Source: Megachile rotundata (lineage: Eukaryota > Arthropoda > Insecta > Hymenoptera > Megachilidae). Taken from it: a stretch of DNA of 64,000 nt. Below are positions 45,402 through 60,789 of this stretch, one piece after another (within the stretch, counting starts at the first letter, position 1; each line of letters starts with the position of its first letter). The stretch is from positions 1 through 64,000 of the forward strand of contig NW_027473842.1 of assembly GCF_050947335.1 (NCBI RefSeq), given 5' to 3'. Under the pieces are notes generated by a model. It was given only the letters and a program-made list of their open reading frames with translations, was not told the origin of the DNA and made no database searches. The translations under genes were made by a program, and so were the position numbers.

Positions 45402-45814
45402 CAGATATGATCGATAGAACCACAATTACTATACTCATTACTCTTATTATTATCAATCAACTCATATTATTAGCCATATTATGCTTATATGATCGATAGA
45501 ACGACAATTACTATACTCACTACTCTTAGTATTATCAATCTAACTCATATTATTAGCCATATTATGCTTATATTATCGATAGAACCACAATTACTATACT
45601 TATTACTGTTATTATTATCAATCTAACTCATATTATTAGCCATATTAGGCTTATACGATCGATAGAATGAGAATTACTATACTCACTACTCTTAGTATTA
45701 TCACTCTAACTCATATTATTAGCCATATTATGCTTATATGATCGAGAGAACGACAATTACTACACTTATTACTCTTATTATATCAATGTAACTCATATTA
45801 TTAGCCATATTATG
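45402..45814 (+). repeat. Monomers with single-base deletions (82 bp)
   Basis: The monomer starting at 45,402 reads atcaatcaactc instead of atcaatctaactc and is 82 bp long, so the next starts at 45,484. The monomer starting at 45,733 reads cttattatatcaatg instead of cttattattatcaatg and is also 82 bp, so the next starts at 45,815. A third deletion is near 46,910 (gatagacgag instead of gatagaacgag). The first 547 monomers of the window show no net length change, so these are the first phase shifts. Confidence 0.85.
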
Positions 45815-46307
45815 CTTATATGATCGATAGAACGACAATCACTATACTTATTACTCTTATTGTTATGAATCTAACTCATATTATTAACCATATTATGCAG
45901 ATATGATCGATAGAACTACAATTACTATACTCATTACTCTTATTATTATCAATCTAACTCATATTATTAGCCATATTATGCTTATATGATCGATAGAATG
46001 AGAATTACTATACTCACTACTCTTAGTATTATCACTCTAACTCATAATATTAGCCTTATTATGCTTAAATGATCGATAGAACGACAATTACTATACTTAT
46101 TACTGTTATTATTGTCAATCTAACTCATATTATTAGCCATATTATGCTTAAATGATCGATAGAACTACAATTACTATACTCATTACTCTTATTGTTATCA
46201 ATCTAACTCATATTATTAGCCATATTATGCTTATATGATCGATAGAACGAGAATTACTATACTCACTACTCTTAGTATTATCAATCTAACTCATATTATT
46301 AGCCATA

Positions 46308-46502
46308 TTATGCAGATATGATCGATAGAGCTACAATTGCTATACTCATTACTCTTATTATTATCAATCTAACGCATATTATTAGCCATATTATGGTTAT
46401 ATGATCGATAGAACGACAACTACTGTACTTATTATTCTTACTTTTATCAACCCAACTCATATTATTCGCCATATTATGCTTAAATGATCGATAGAACGAC
46501 AA
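46308..46502 (-). other. Fortuitous 64-codon frame in satellite; seven near-identical copies
   Basis: A minus-strand frame of 64 codons plus stop spans parts of three monomers. Near-identical copies lie at 48,963-49,157, 50,291-50,485, 51,619-51,813, 53,116-53,310, 54,029-54,223, 55,358-55,552 and 59,093-59,287; a divergent 62-codon frame lies at 60,925-61,113. Each starts at TTG, not ATG. The frame is open only because caacccaactc replaces caatctaactc (removing a minus-strand TAG) and taacgcat replaces taactcat (turning a minus-strand TGA into TGC). Since 83 leaves remainder 2 when divided by 3, each frame moves through the monomer in all three phases and meets the usual stops soon. Copies differ at only a couple of residues because whole blocks were duplicated. 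I see no ribosome binding site, promoter or gene context, and do not regard this as a gene. Confidence 0.85.
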
Positions 46503-47769
46503 TTACTGTACTTATTACTCTTATTATTATCAATCTAACTCATATTATTAGCCATACTATGCTTATATGATCGATAGAACGAGAATTACTATACTCACTA
46601 CTCTTAGTATTATCAATCTAACTCATATTATTAGTCGAATTATGGTTATATTATCGATAGAACGACAATTACTATACTTATTACTGTTATTATTATCAAT
46701 CTAACTCATATTATTAGCCATATTATGCTTAAATGATCGATAGAACTACAATTACTATACTCATTACTCTTAGTATTATCACTCTAACTCATATTATTAG
46801 CCATATTATGCTTATATGATCGAGAGAACGACAATTACTATACTTATTACTCTTATTATTATCAATCTAACTCATATTATTAGCCATATTATGCTTATAT
46901 GATCGATAGACGAGAATTACTATACTCACTACTCTTAGTATTATCAATCTAACTCATATTATTAGTCGAATTATGGTTATATTATCGATAGAACGACAAT
47001 TACTATACTTATTACTGTTATTATTATCAATCTAACTCATATTATTAGCCTTATTATGCTTAAATGATCGATAGAACTACAATTACTATACTCATTACTC
47101 TTATTATTATCAATCTAACTCATATTATTAGCCATATTATGGTTATATGATCGATAGAACGACAACTACTGTACTTATTATTCTTACTTTTATCAACCCA
47201 ACTCATATTATTCGCCATATTATGCTTAAATGATCGATAGAACGACAATTACTGTACTTATTACTCTTATTATTATCAATCTAACTCATATTATTAGCCA
47301 TATTATGCTTATATGATCGATAGAATGAGAATTACTATACTCACTACTCTTAGTATTATCACTCTAACTCATATTATTAGCCATATTATGCTTATATGAT
47401 GGAGAGAACGACAATTACTATACTTATTACTCTTATTATTATCAATCTAACTCATATTATTAGCCATATTATGCTTATATGATCGATAGAACGAGAATTA
47501 CTATACTCATTACTCTTATTATTATCAATCTAACTCATATTATTAGCCATATTATGCTTATATGATCGATAGAACGAGAATTACTATACTCACTACTCTT
47601 AGTATTATCAATCTAACTCATATTATTAGCCATATTATGCAGATATGATCGATAGAGCTACAATTACTATACTCATTACTCTTATTATTATCAATCTAAC
47701 TCATATTATTAGCCATATTATGCTTATATGATCGATAGAACGACAACTACTGTACTTATTATTCTTATT

Positions 47770-50530
47770 TTTATCAACCCAACTCATATTATTCGCCATA
47801 TTATGCTTAAATGATCGATAGAACGACAATTACTGTACTTATTACTCTTATTATTATCAATCTAACTCATATTATTAGCCATATTATGCTTAAATGATCG
47901 ATAGAACAACAATTACTATACTCATTACTCTTAGTATTATCAATCTAACTCATATTATTAGCCATATTATGCTTATATTATCGATAGAACCACAATTACT
48001 ATACTTATTACTGTTATTATTATCAATCTAACTCATATTATTAGCCATATTATGCAGATATGATCGATAGAACCACAATTACTATACTCATTACTCTTAT
48101 TATTATCAATCTAACTCATATTATTAGCCATATTATGCTTATATGATCGATAGAACGACAATTACTATACTCACTACTCTTAGTATTATCAATCTAACTC
48201 ATATTATTAGCCATATTATGCTTATATTATCGATAGAACCACAATTACTATACTTATTACTGTTATTATTATCAATCTAACTCATATTATTAGCCATATT
48301 AGGCTTATATGATCGATAGAATGAGAATTACTATACTCACTACTCTTAGTATTATCACTCTAACTCATATTATTAGCCATATTATGCTTATATGATCGAG
48401 AGAACGACAATTACTACACTTATTACTCTTATTATTATCAATGTAACTCATATTATTAGCCATATTATGCTTATATGATCGATAGAACGACAATCACTAT
48501 ACTTATTACTCTTATTGTTATGAATCTAACTCATATTATTAACCATATTATGCAGATATGATCGATAGAACTACAATTACTATACTCATTACTCTTATTA
48601 TTATCAATCTAACTCATATTATTAGCCATATTATGGTTATATGATCGATAGAACGACAACTACTGTACTTATTATTCTTACTTTTATCAACCCAACTCAT
48701 ATTATTCGCCATATTATGCTTAAATGATCGATAGAACGACAATTACTGTACTTATTACTCTTATTATTATCAATCTAACTCATATTATTAGCCATATTAT
48801 GCTTAAATGATCGATAGAACTACAATTACTATACTCATTACTCTTATTGTTATCAATCTAACTCATATTATTAGCCATATTATGCTTATATGATCGATAG
48901 AACGAGAATTACTATACTCACTACTCTTAGTATTATCAATCTAACTCATATTATTAGCCATATTATGCAGATATGATCGATAGAGCTACAATTACTATAC
49001 TCATTACTCTTATTATTATCAATCTAACGCATATTATTAGCCATATTATGGTTATATGATCGATAGAACGACAACTACTGTACTTATTATTCTTACTTTT
49101 ATCAACCCAACTCATATTATTCGCCATATTATGCTTAAATGATCGATAGAACGACAATTACTGTACTTATTACTCTTATTATTATCAATCTAACTCATAT
49201 TATTAGCCATATTATGCTTAAATGATCGATAGAACAACAATTACTATACTCATTACTCTTAGTATTATCAATCTAACTCATATTATTAGCCATATTATGC
49301 TTATATTATCGATAGAACCACAATTACTATACTTATTACTGTTATTATTATCAATCTAACTCATATTATTAGCCATATTATGCAGATATGATCGATAGAA
49401 CCACAATTACTATACTCATTACTCTTATTATTATCAATCTAACTCATATTATTAGCCATATTATGCTTATATGATCGATAGAACGACAATTACTATACTC
49501 ACTACTCTTAGTATTATCAATCTAACTCATATTATTAGCCATATTATGCTTATATTATCGATAGAACCACAATTACTATACTTATTACTGTTATTATTAT
49601 CAATCTAACTCATATTATTAGCCATATTAGGCTTATATGATCGATAGAATGAGAATTACTATACTCACTACTCTTAGTATTATCACTCTAACTCATATTA
49701 TTAGCCATATTATGCTTATATGATCGAGAGAACGACAATTACTACACTTATTACTCTTATTATTATCAATGTAACTCATATTATTAGCCATATTATGCTT
49801 ATATGATCGATAGAACGACAATCACTATACTTATTACTCTTATTGTTATGAATCTAACTCATATTATTAACCATATTATGCAGATATGATCGATAGAACT
49901 ACAATTACTATACTCATTACTCTTATTATTATCAATCTAACTCATATTATTAGCCATATTATGGTTATATGATCGATAGAACGACAACTACTGTACTTAT
50001 TATTCTTACTTTTATCAACCCAACTCATATTATTCGCCATATTATGCTTAAATGATCGATAGAACGACAATTACTGTACTTATTACTCTTATTATTATCA
50101 ATCTAACTCATATTATTAGCCATATTATGCTTAAATGATCGATAGAACTACAATTACTATACTCATTACTCTTATTGTTATCAATCTAACTCATATTATT
50201 AGCCATATTATGCTTATATGATCGATAGAACGAGAATTACTATACTCACTACTCTTAGTATTATCAATCTAACTCATATTATTAGCCATATTATGCAGAT
50301 ATGATCGATAGAGCTACAATTACTATACTCATTACTCTTATTATTATCAATCTAACGCATATTATTAGCCATATTATGGTTATATGATCGATAGAACGAC
50401 AACTACTGTACTTATTATTCTTATTTTTATCAACCCAACTCATATTATTCGCCATATTATGCTTAAATGATCGATAGAACGACAATTACTGTACTTATTA
50501 CTCTTATTATTATCAATCTAACTCATATTA
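47770..50530 (+). repeat. 16-monomer (1,328 bp) higher-order repeat, about two copies
   Basis: Within this stretch the variant order repeats at 1,328 bp (16 x 83). For example, the cagatatgatcg monomer with gaaccacaatt lies at about 48,057 and 49,385, and taacgcat at about 49,026 and 50,354. At the left edge the copies differ (cttatttttatc versus cttacttttatc). At the right edge, after about 50,530, they separate into a cttatatgatcg monomer with gaacgagaatt versus a cttaaatgatcg monomer with gaacaacaatt. A partial third copy, about 51,410-52,060, keeps the same spacing for the taacgcat block (51,682). Confidence 0.8.
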
Positions 50531-51402
50531 TTAGCCATATTATGCTTATATGATCGATAGAACGAGAATTACTATACTCACTACTCTTAGTATGATCAAT
50601 CTAACTCATATTATTAGTCGAATTATGGTTATATTATCGATGGAACGACAATTACTATACTTATTACTGTTATTATTATCAATCTAACTCATATTATTAG
50701 CCATATTATGCTTAAATGATCGATAGAACTACAATTACTCTACTCATTACTCTTAGTATTATCACTCTAACTCATATTATTAGCCATATTATGCTTATAT
50801 GATCGAGAGAACGACAATTACTATACTTATTACTCTTATTATTATCAATCTAACTCATATTATTAGCCATATTATGCTTATATGATCGATAGAACGAGAA
50901 TTACTATACTCACTACTCTTAGTATTATCAATCTAACTCATATTATTAGTCGAATTATGGTTATATTATCGATAGAACGACAATTACTATACTTATTACT
51001 GTTATTATTATCAATCTAACTCATATTATTAGCCATATTATGCTTAAATGATCGATAGAACTACAATTACTATACTCATTACTCTTATTATTATCAATCT
51101 AACTCATATTATTAGCCATATTATGCTTATATGATCGATAGAACGAGAATTACTATACTCACTACTCTTAGTATTATCAATCTAACTCATACTATTAGCC
51201 ATATTATGCAGATATGATCGATAGAGCTACAATTACTATACTCATTACTCTTATTATTATCAATCCAACTCATAATATTAGCCTTATTATGCTTATATGA
51301 TCGATAGAACGACAACTACTGTACTTATTATTCTTATTTTTATCAACCCAACTCATATTATTCGCCATATTATGCTTAAATGATCGATAGAACGACAATT
51401 AC
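48880..51402 (+). repeat. About 2.5 kb segment repeated at about 53,947-56,469 (mosaic)
   Basis: The right part of this stretch, from the taacgcat block at 50,291 to about 51,402, matches 55,358-56,469 at an offset of 5,067 bp. It shares the rare tatgatcaatc (50,591 and 55,658), gatggaacgacaatt, ttactctactcatt and cataatattagcctt marks. The left part matches at 5,066 bp; the one-base difference is the extra C at 55,085-55,088 in the downstream copy. One private change downstream is ctaactgatatt near 55,757. The match ends near 51,402, where actatacttattactgtt here corresponds to actgtacttattactctt. Confidence 0.8.
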
Positions 51403-52054
51403 TATACTTATTACTGTTATTATTATCAATCTAACTCATATTATTAGCCATATTATGCTTAAATGATCGATAGAACTACAATTACTATACTCATTACTCT
51501 TATTGTTATCAATCTAACTCATATTATTAGCCATATTATGCTTATATGATCGATAGAACGAGAATTACTATACTCACTACTCTTAGTATTATCAATCTAA
51601 CTCATATTATTAGCCATATTATGCAGATATGATCGATAGAGCTACAATTACTATACTCATTACTCTTATTATTATCAATCTAACGCATATTATTAGCCAT
51701 ATTATGGTTATATGATCGATAGAACGACAACTACTGTACTTATTATTCTTATTTTTATCAACCCAACTCATATTATTCGCCATATTATGCTTAAATGATC
51801 GATAGAACGACAATTACTGTACTTACTACTCTTATTATTATCAATCTAACTCATATTATTAGCCATATTATGCTTATATGATCGATAGAACGAGAATTAC
51901 TATACTCACTACTCTTAGTATTATCAATCTAACTCATATTATTAGTCGAATTATGGTTATATTATCGATAGAACGACAATTACTATACTTATTACTGTTA
52001 TTATTATCAATCTAACTCATATTATTAGCCATATTATGCTTAAATGATCGATAG

Positions 52055-53660
52055 AACTACAATTACTATACTTATTACTGTTATTATTATCAATCTAACT
52101 CATATTATTAGCCATATTATGCAGATATGATCGATAGAACCACAATTACTATACTCATTACTCTTATTATTATCAATCTAACTCATATTATTAGCCATAT
52201 TATGCTTATATGATCGATAGAACGACAATTACTATACTCACTACTCTTAGTATTATCAATCTAACTCATATTATTAGCCATATTATGCTTATATTATCGA
52301 TAGAACCACAATTACTATACTTATTACTGTTATTATTATCAATCTAACTCATATTATTAGCCATATTAGGCTTATATGATCGATAGAATGAGAATTACTA
52401 TACTCACTACTCTTAGTATTATCACTCTAACTCATATTATTAGCCATATTATGCTTATATGATCGAGAGAGCGACAATTACTACACTTATTACTCTTATT
52501 ATTATCAATGTAACTCATATTATTAGCCATATTATGCTTATATGATCGATAGAACGACAATCACTATACTTATTACTCTTATTGTTATGAATCTAACTCA
52601 TATTATTAACCATATTATGCAGATATGATCGATAGAACTACAATTACTATACTCATTACTCTTATTATTATCAATCTAACTCATATTATTAGCCATATTA
52701 TGCTTATATGATCGATAGAATGAGAATTACTATACTCACTACTCTTAGTATTATCACTCTAACTCATAATATTAGCCTTATTATTTGCTTATATGATCAG
52801 ATAGAACGACAACTACTGTACTTATTATTCTTATTTTTATCAACCCAACTCATATTATTCGCCATATTATGCTTAAATGATCGATAGAACGACAATTACT
52901 ATACTTATTACTGTTATTATTATCAATCTAACTCATATTATTAGCCATATTATGCTTAAATGATCGATAGAACTACAATTACTATACTCATTACTCTTAT
53001 TATTATCAATCTAACTCATATTATTAGCCATATTATGCTTATATGATCGATAGAACGAGAATTACTATACTCACTACTCTTAGTATTATCAATCTAACTC
53101 ATATTATTAGCCATATTATGCAGATATGATCGATAGAGCTACAATTACTATACTCATTACTCTTATTATTATCAATCTAACGCATATTATTAGCCATATT
53201 ATGGTTATATGATCGATAGAACGACAACTACTGTACTTATTATTCTTATTTTTATCAACCCAACTCATATTATTCGCCATATTATGCTTAAATGATCGAT
53301 AGAACGACAATTACTGTACTTATTACTCTTATTATTATCAATCTAACTCATATTATTAGCCATATTATGCTTAAATGATCGATAGAACTACAATTACTAT
53401 ACTCATTACTCTTAGTATTATCAATCTAACTCATATTATTAGCCATATTATGCTTATATTATCGATAGAACCACAATTACTATACTTATTACTGTTATTA
53501 TTATCAATCTAACTCATATTATTAGCCATATTATGCTTATATGATCGATAGAACGACAATTACTATACTTATTACTCTTATTATTATCAATCTAACTCAT
53601 ATTATTAGCCATATTATGCTTAAATGATCGATAGAACTACAATTACTATACTCATTACTC
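52055..53660 (+). repeat. About 1.6 kb segment repeated at about 58,035-59,637
   Basis: Both stretches share gatcgagagagcgacaatt (52,461 and 58,441), ttaggcttatatg, caatgtaactc, gacaatcac and the taacgcat block. The offset is 5,980 bp left of 52,785 and 5,977 bp right of it, because only this copy has the three extra bases at 52,784-52,800. The match starts after a cttaaatgatcg/ttatattatcg difference near 52,050 and ends near 53,660, where cttattattatc here corresponds to cttagtattatc. Confidence 0.8.
52784..52800 (+). repeat. Three-base insertion at a monomer junction
   Basis: The junction reads ttatttgcttatatg instead of ttatgcttatatg (two extra T), and gatcagatag instead of gatcgatag (one extra A) a few bases later. 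The related copy near 58,765 has the usual form. Two changes within 17 bases fit a local sequencing or consensus error as well as a real mutation. Confidence 0.8.
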
Positions 53661-55080
53661 TTATTATTATCAATCTAACTCATATTGTTAGCCATATTAT
53701 GCTTATATGATCGATAGAACGAGAATTACTATACTCACTACTCTTAGTATTATCAATCTAACTCATATTATTAGCCATATTATGCAGATATTATCGATAG
53801 AGCTACAATTACTATACTCATTACTCTTATTATTATCAATCTAACTCATATTATTAGCCATATTATGGTTATATGATCGATAGAACGACAACTACTGTAC
53901 TTATTACTCTTATTATTATCAATCTAACTCATATTATTAGCCATATTATGCTTATATGATCGATAGAACGAGAATTACTATACTCACTACTCTTAGTATT
54001 ATCAATCTAACTCATATTATTAGCCATATTATGCAGATATGATCGATAGAGCTACAATTACTATACTCATTACTCTTATTATTATCAATCTAACGCATAT
54101 TATTAGCCATATTATGGTTATATGATCGATAGAACGACAACTACTGTACTTATTATTCTTACTTTTATCAACCCAACTCATATTATTCGCCATATTATGC
54201 TTAAATGATCGATAGAACGACAATTACTGTACTTATTACTCTTATTATTATCAATCTAACTCATATTATTAGCCATATTATGCTTAAATGATCGATAGAA
54301 CAACAATTACTATACTCATTACTCTTAGTATTATCAATCTAACTCATATTATTAGCCATATTATGCTTATATTATCGATAGAACCACAATTACTATACTT
54401 ATTACTGTTATTATTATCAATCTAACTCATATTATTAGCCATATTATGCAGATATGATCGATAGAACCACAATTACTATACTCATTACTCTTATTATTAT
54501 CAATCTAACTCATATTATTAGCCATATTATGCTTATATGATCGATAGAACGACAATTACTATACTCACTACTCTTAGTATTATCAATCTAACTCATATTA
54601 TTAGCCATATTATGCTTATATTATCGATAGAACCACAATTACTATACTTATTACTGTTATTATTATCAATCTAACTCATATTATTAGCCATATTAGGCTT
54701 ATATGATCGATAGAATGAGAATTACTATACTCACTACTCTTAGTATTATCACTCTAACTCATATTATTAGCCATATTATGCTTATATGATCGAGAGAACG
54801 ACAATTACTACACTTATTACTCTTATTATTATCAATGTAACTCATATTATTAGCCATATTATGCTTATATGATCGATAGAACGACAATCACTATACTTAT
54901 TACTCTTATTGTTATGAATCTAACTCATATTATTAACCATATTATGCAGATATGATCGATAGAACTACAATTACTATACTCATTACTCTTATTATTATCA
55001 ATCTAACTCATATTATTAGCCATATTATGGTTATATGATCGATAGAACGACAACTACTGTACTTATTATTCTTACTTTTA

Positions 55081-55113
55081 TCAACCCCAACTCATATTAT
55101 TCGCCATATTATG
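55081..55113 (+). repeat. One-base insertion in a C run
   Basis: The common caacccaactc form reads caaccccaactc here, shifting all later monomer starts by one base (next start 55,114). The parallel copies read three C. A homopolymer length error is possible. Confidence 0.8.
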
Positions 55114-58100
55114 CTTAAATGATCGATAGAACGACAATTACTGTACTTATTACTCTTATTATTATCAATCTAACTCATATTATTAGCCATATTATGCTTA
55201 AATGATCGATAGAACTACAATTACTATACTCATTACTCTTATTGTTATCAATCTAACTCATATTATTAGCCATATTATGCTTATATGATCGATAGAACGA
55301 GAATTACTATACTCACTACTCTTAGTATTATCAATCTAACTCATATTATTAGCCATATTATGCAGATATGATCGATAGAGCTACAATTACTATACTCATT
55401 ACTCTTATTATTATCAATCTAACGCATATTATTAGCCATATTATGGTTATATGATCGATAGAACGACAACTACTGTACTTATTATTCTTATTTTTATCAA
55501 CCCAACTCATATTATTCGCCATATTATGCTTAAATGATCGATAGAACGACAATTACTGTACTTATTACTCTTATTATTATCAATCTAACTCATATTATTA
55601 GCCATATTATGCTTATATGATCGATAGAACGAGAATTACTATACTCACTACTCTTAGTATGATCAATCTAACTCATATTATTAGTCGAATTATGGTTATA
55701 TTATCGATGGAACGACAATTACTATACTTATTACTGTTATTATTATCAATCTAACTGATATTATTAGCCATATTATGCTTAAATGATCGATAGAACTACA
55801 ATTACTCTACTCATTACTCTTAGTATTATCACTCTAACTCATATTATTAGCCATATTATGCTTATATGATCGAGAGAACGACAATTACTATACTTATTAC
55901 TCTTATTATTATCAATCTAACTCATATTATTAGCCATATTATGCTTATATGATCGATAGAACGAGAATTACTATACTCACTACTCTTAGTATTATCAATC
56001 TAACTCATATTATTAGTCGAATTATGGTTATATTATCGATAGAACGACAATTACTATACTTATTACTGTTATTATTATCAATCTAACTCATATTATTAGC
56101 CATATTATGCTTAAATGATCGATAGAACTACAATTACTATACTCATTACTCTTATTATTATCAATCTAACTCATATTATTAGCCATATTATGCTTATATG
56201 ATCGATAGAACGAGAATTACTATACTCACTACTCTTAGTATTATCAATCTAACTCATATTATTAGCCATATTATGCAGATATGATCGATAGAGCTACAAT
56301 TACTATACTCATTACTCTTATTATTATCAATCCAACTCATAATATTAGCCTTATTATGCTTATATGATCGATAGAACGACAACTACTGTACTTATTATTC
56401 TTATTTTTATCAACCCAACTCATATTATTCGCCATATTATGCTTAAATGATCGATAGAACGACAATTACTGTACTTATTACTCTTATTATTATCAATCTA
56501 ACTCATATTATTAGCCATATTATGCTTATATGATCGATAGAACGAGAATTACTATACTCACTACTCTTAGTATTATCAATCTAACTCATATTATTAGTCG
56601 AATTATGGTTATATTATCGATAGAACGACAATTACTATACTTATTACTGTTATTATTATCAATCTAACTCATATTATTAGCCATATTATGCTTAAATGAT
56701 CGATAGAACTACAATTACTATACTCATTACTCTTAGTATTATCACTCTAACTCATATTATTAGCCATATTATGCTTATATGATCGAGAGAACGACAATTA
56801 CTATACTTATTACTCTTATTATTATCAATCTAACTCATATTATTAGCCATATTATGCTTATATGATCGATAGAACGAGAATTACTATACTCACTACTCTT
56901 AGTATTATCAATCTAACTCATATTATTAGTCGAATTATGGTTATATTATCGATAGAACGACAATTACTATACTTATTACTGTTATTATTATCAATCTAAC
57001 TCATATTATTAGCCATATTATGCTTAAATGATCGATAGAACTACAATTACTATACTCATTACTCTTATTATTATCAATCTAACTCATATTATTAGCCATA
57101 TTATGCTTATATGATCGATAGAACGAGAATTACTATACTCACTACTCTTAGTATTATCAATCTAACTCATATTATTAGCCATATTATGCAGATATGATCG
57201 ATAGAGCTACAATTACTATACTCATTACTCTTATTATTATCAATCTAACTCATATTATTAGCCATATTATGCTTATATGATCGATAGAACGACAACTACT
57301 GTACTTATTATTCTTATTTTTATCAACCCAACTCATATTATTCGCCATATTATGCTTAAATGATCGATAGAACGACAATTACTGGACTTATTACTCTTAT
57401 TATTATCAATCTAACTCATATTATTAGCCATATTATGCTTAAATGATCGATAGAACAACAATTACTATACTCATTACTCTTAGTATTATCAATCTAACTC
57501 ATATTATTAGCCATATTATGCTTATATTATCGATAGAACCACAATTACTATACTTATTACTGTTATTATTATCAATCTAACTCATATTATTAGCCATATT
57601 ATGCAGATATGATCGATAGAACCACAATTACTATACTCATTACTCTTATTATTATCAATCTAACTCATATTATTAGCCATATTATGCAGATATGATCGAT
57701 AGAGCTACAATTACTATACTCATTACTCTTATTATTATCAATCTAACTCATATTATTAGCCATATTATGCTTATATGATCGATAGAACGACAACTACTGT
57801 ACTTATTATTCTTATTTTTATCAACCCAACTCATATTATTCGCCATATTATGCTTAAATGATCGATAGAACGACAATTACTGTACTTATTACTCTTATTA
57901 TTATCAATCTAACTCATATTATTAGCCATATTATGCTTAAATGATCGATAGAACAACAATTACTATACTCATTACTCTTAGTATTATCAATCTAACTCAT
58001 ATTATTAGCCATATTATGCTTATATTATCGATAGAACCACAATTACTATACTTATTACTGTTATTATTATCAATCTAACTCATATTATTAGCCATATTAT

Positions 58101-60789
58101 GCAGATATGATCGATAGAACCACAATTACTATACTCATTACTCTTATTATTATCAATCTAACTCATATTATTAGCCATATTATGCTTATATGATCGATAG
58201 AACGACAATTACTATACTCACTACTCTTAGTATTATCAATCTAACTCATATTATTAGCCATATTATGCTTATATTATCGATAGAACCACAATTACTATAC
58301 TTATTACTGTTATTATTATCAATCTAACTCATATTATTAGCCATATTAGGCTTATATGATCGATAGAATGAGAATTACTATACTCACTACTCTTAGTATT
58401 ATCACTCTAACTCATATTATTAGCCATATTATGCTTATATGATCGAGAGAGCGACAATTACTACACTTATTACTCTTATTATTATCAATGTAACTCATAT
58501 TATTAGCCATATTATGCTTATATGATCGATAGAACGACAATCACTATACTTATTACTCTTATTGTTATGAATCTAACTCATATTATTAACCATATTATGC
58601 AGATATGATCGATAGAACTACAATTACTATACTCATTACTCTTATTATTATCAATCTAACTCATATTATTAGCCATATTATGCTTATATGATCGATAGAA
58701 TGAGAATTACTATACTCACTACTCTTAGTATTATCACTCTAACTCATAATATTAGCCTTATTATGCTTATATGATCGATAGAACGACAACTACTGTACTT
58801 ATTATTCTTATTTTTATCAACCCAACTCATATTATTCGCCATATTATGCTTAAATGATCGATAGAACGACAATTACTATACTTATTACTGTTATTATTAT
58901 CAATCTAACTCATATTATTAGCCATATTATGCTTAAATGATCGATAGAACTACAATTACTATACTCATTACTCTTATTATTATCAATCTAACTCATATTA
59001 TTAGCCATATTATGCTTATATGATCGATAGAACGAGAATTACTATACTCACTACTCTTAGTATTATCAATCTAACTCATATTATTAGCCATATTATGCAG
59101 ATATGATCGATAGAGCTACAATTACTATACTCATTACTCTTATTATTATCAATCTAACGCATATTATTAGCCATATTATGGTTATATGATCGATAGAACG
59201 ACAACTACTGTACTTATTATTCTTATTTTTATCAACCCAACTCATATTATTCGCCATATTATGCTTAAATGATCGATAGAACGACAATTACTGTACTTAT
59301 TACTCTTATTATTATCAATCTAACTCATATTATTAGCCATATTATGCTTAAATGATCGATAGAACTACAATTACTATACTCATTACTCTTAGTATTATCA
59401 ATCTAACTCATATTATTAGCCATATTATGCTTATATTATCGATAGAACCACAATTACTATACTTATTACTGTTATTATTATCAATCTAACTCATATTATT
59501 AGCCATATTATGCTTATATGATCGATAGAACGACAATTACTATACTTATTACTCTTATTATTATCAATCTAACTCATATTATTAGCCATATTATGCTTAA
59601 ATGATCGATAGAACTACAATTACTATACTCATTACTCTTAGTATTATCACTCTAACTCATATTATTAGACATATTATGCAGATATGATCTATAGAACTAC
59701 AATTACTATACTCATTACTCTTATTATTATCAATCTAACTCATATTATTAGCCATATTATGCTTATATGATCGATAGGACGACAATTACTATACTCATTA
59801 CTCTTATTATTATCAATCTAACTCATATTATTAGCCATATTATGCAGATATGATCGATAGAACTACAATTACTATACTCATTACTCTTATTATTATCAAT
59901 CTAACTCATATTATTAGCCATATTATGCTTATATGATCGATAGAATGAGAATTACTATACTCACTACTCTTAGTATTATCACTCTAACTCATAATATTAG
60001 CCTTATTATGCTTATATGATCGATAGAAGGACAACTACTGTACTTATTATTCTTATTTTTATCAACCCAACTCATATTATTCGCCATATTATGCTTAAAT
60101 GATCGATAGAACGACAATTACTATACTTATTACTGTTATTATTATCAATCTAACTCATATTATTAGCCATATTATGCTTAAATGATCGATAGAACTACAA
60201 TTACTATACTCATTACTCTTATTATTATCAATCTAACTCATATTGTTAGCCATATTATGCTTATATGATCGATAGAACGAGAATTACTATACTCACTACT
60301 CTTAGTATTATCAATCTAACTCATATTATTAGCCATATTATGCTTATATTATCGATAGAACCACAATTACTATGCTTATTACTGTTATTATTATCAATCT
60401 AACTCATATTACTAGCCATATTATGCAGATATGATCGATAGAACTACAATTACTATACTCATTACTCTTATTATTATCAATCTAACTCATATTATTAGCC
60501 ATATTATGCTTATATGATCGATAGAACGACAATTACTATACTTATTACTCTTATTATTATCAATCTAACTCATATTATTAGCCATATTATTCTTATATGA
60601 TCGATAGAACGACAATTACTCTACTTATTACTCTTATTATTATCAATCTAACTCATATTATTAACCACATTATGCTTATATGATCGATAGAACGACAATT
60701 ACTATGCTTATTACTCTTATTATTATCAATCTAACTCATATTATTAACCATATTATGCAGATATGATCGATAGAACTACAATTACTATA

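Larger units (their letters stand above)
44641..46560 (+). repeat. Segment repeated at about 47,294-49,210 (32-monomer offset)
   Basis: The two stretches run in parallel, tagged by the rare gatggagagaacg monomer at 44,745 and 47,398. The offset is 2,653 bp at the left end and 2,655 bp at the right end, that is 32 monomers minus three single-base deletions carried only by this copy or just after it (near 45,459, 45,781 and 46,910). A patch near 45,970-46,140 differs between the copies: here gaatgagaatt then cataatattagcctt, there ggttatatgatcg with aactactgtac and then cttaaatgatcg. That suggests conversion of about two monomers. Confidence 0.8.
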
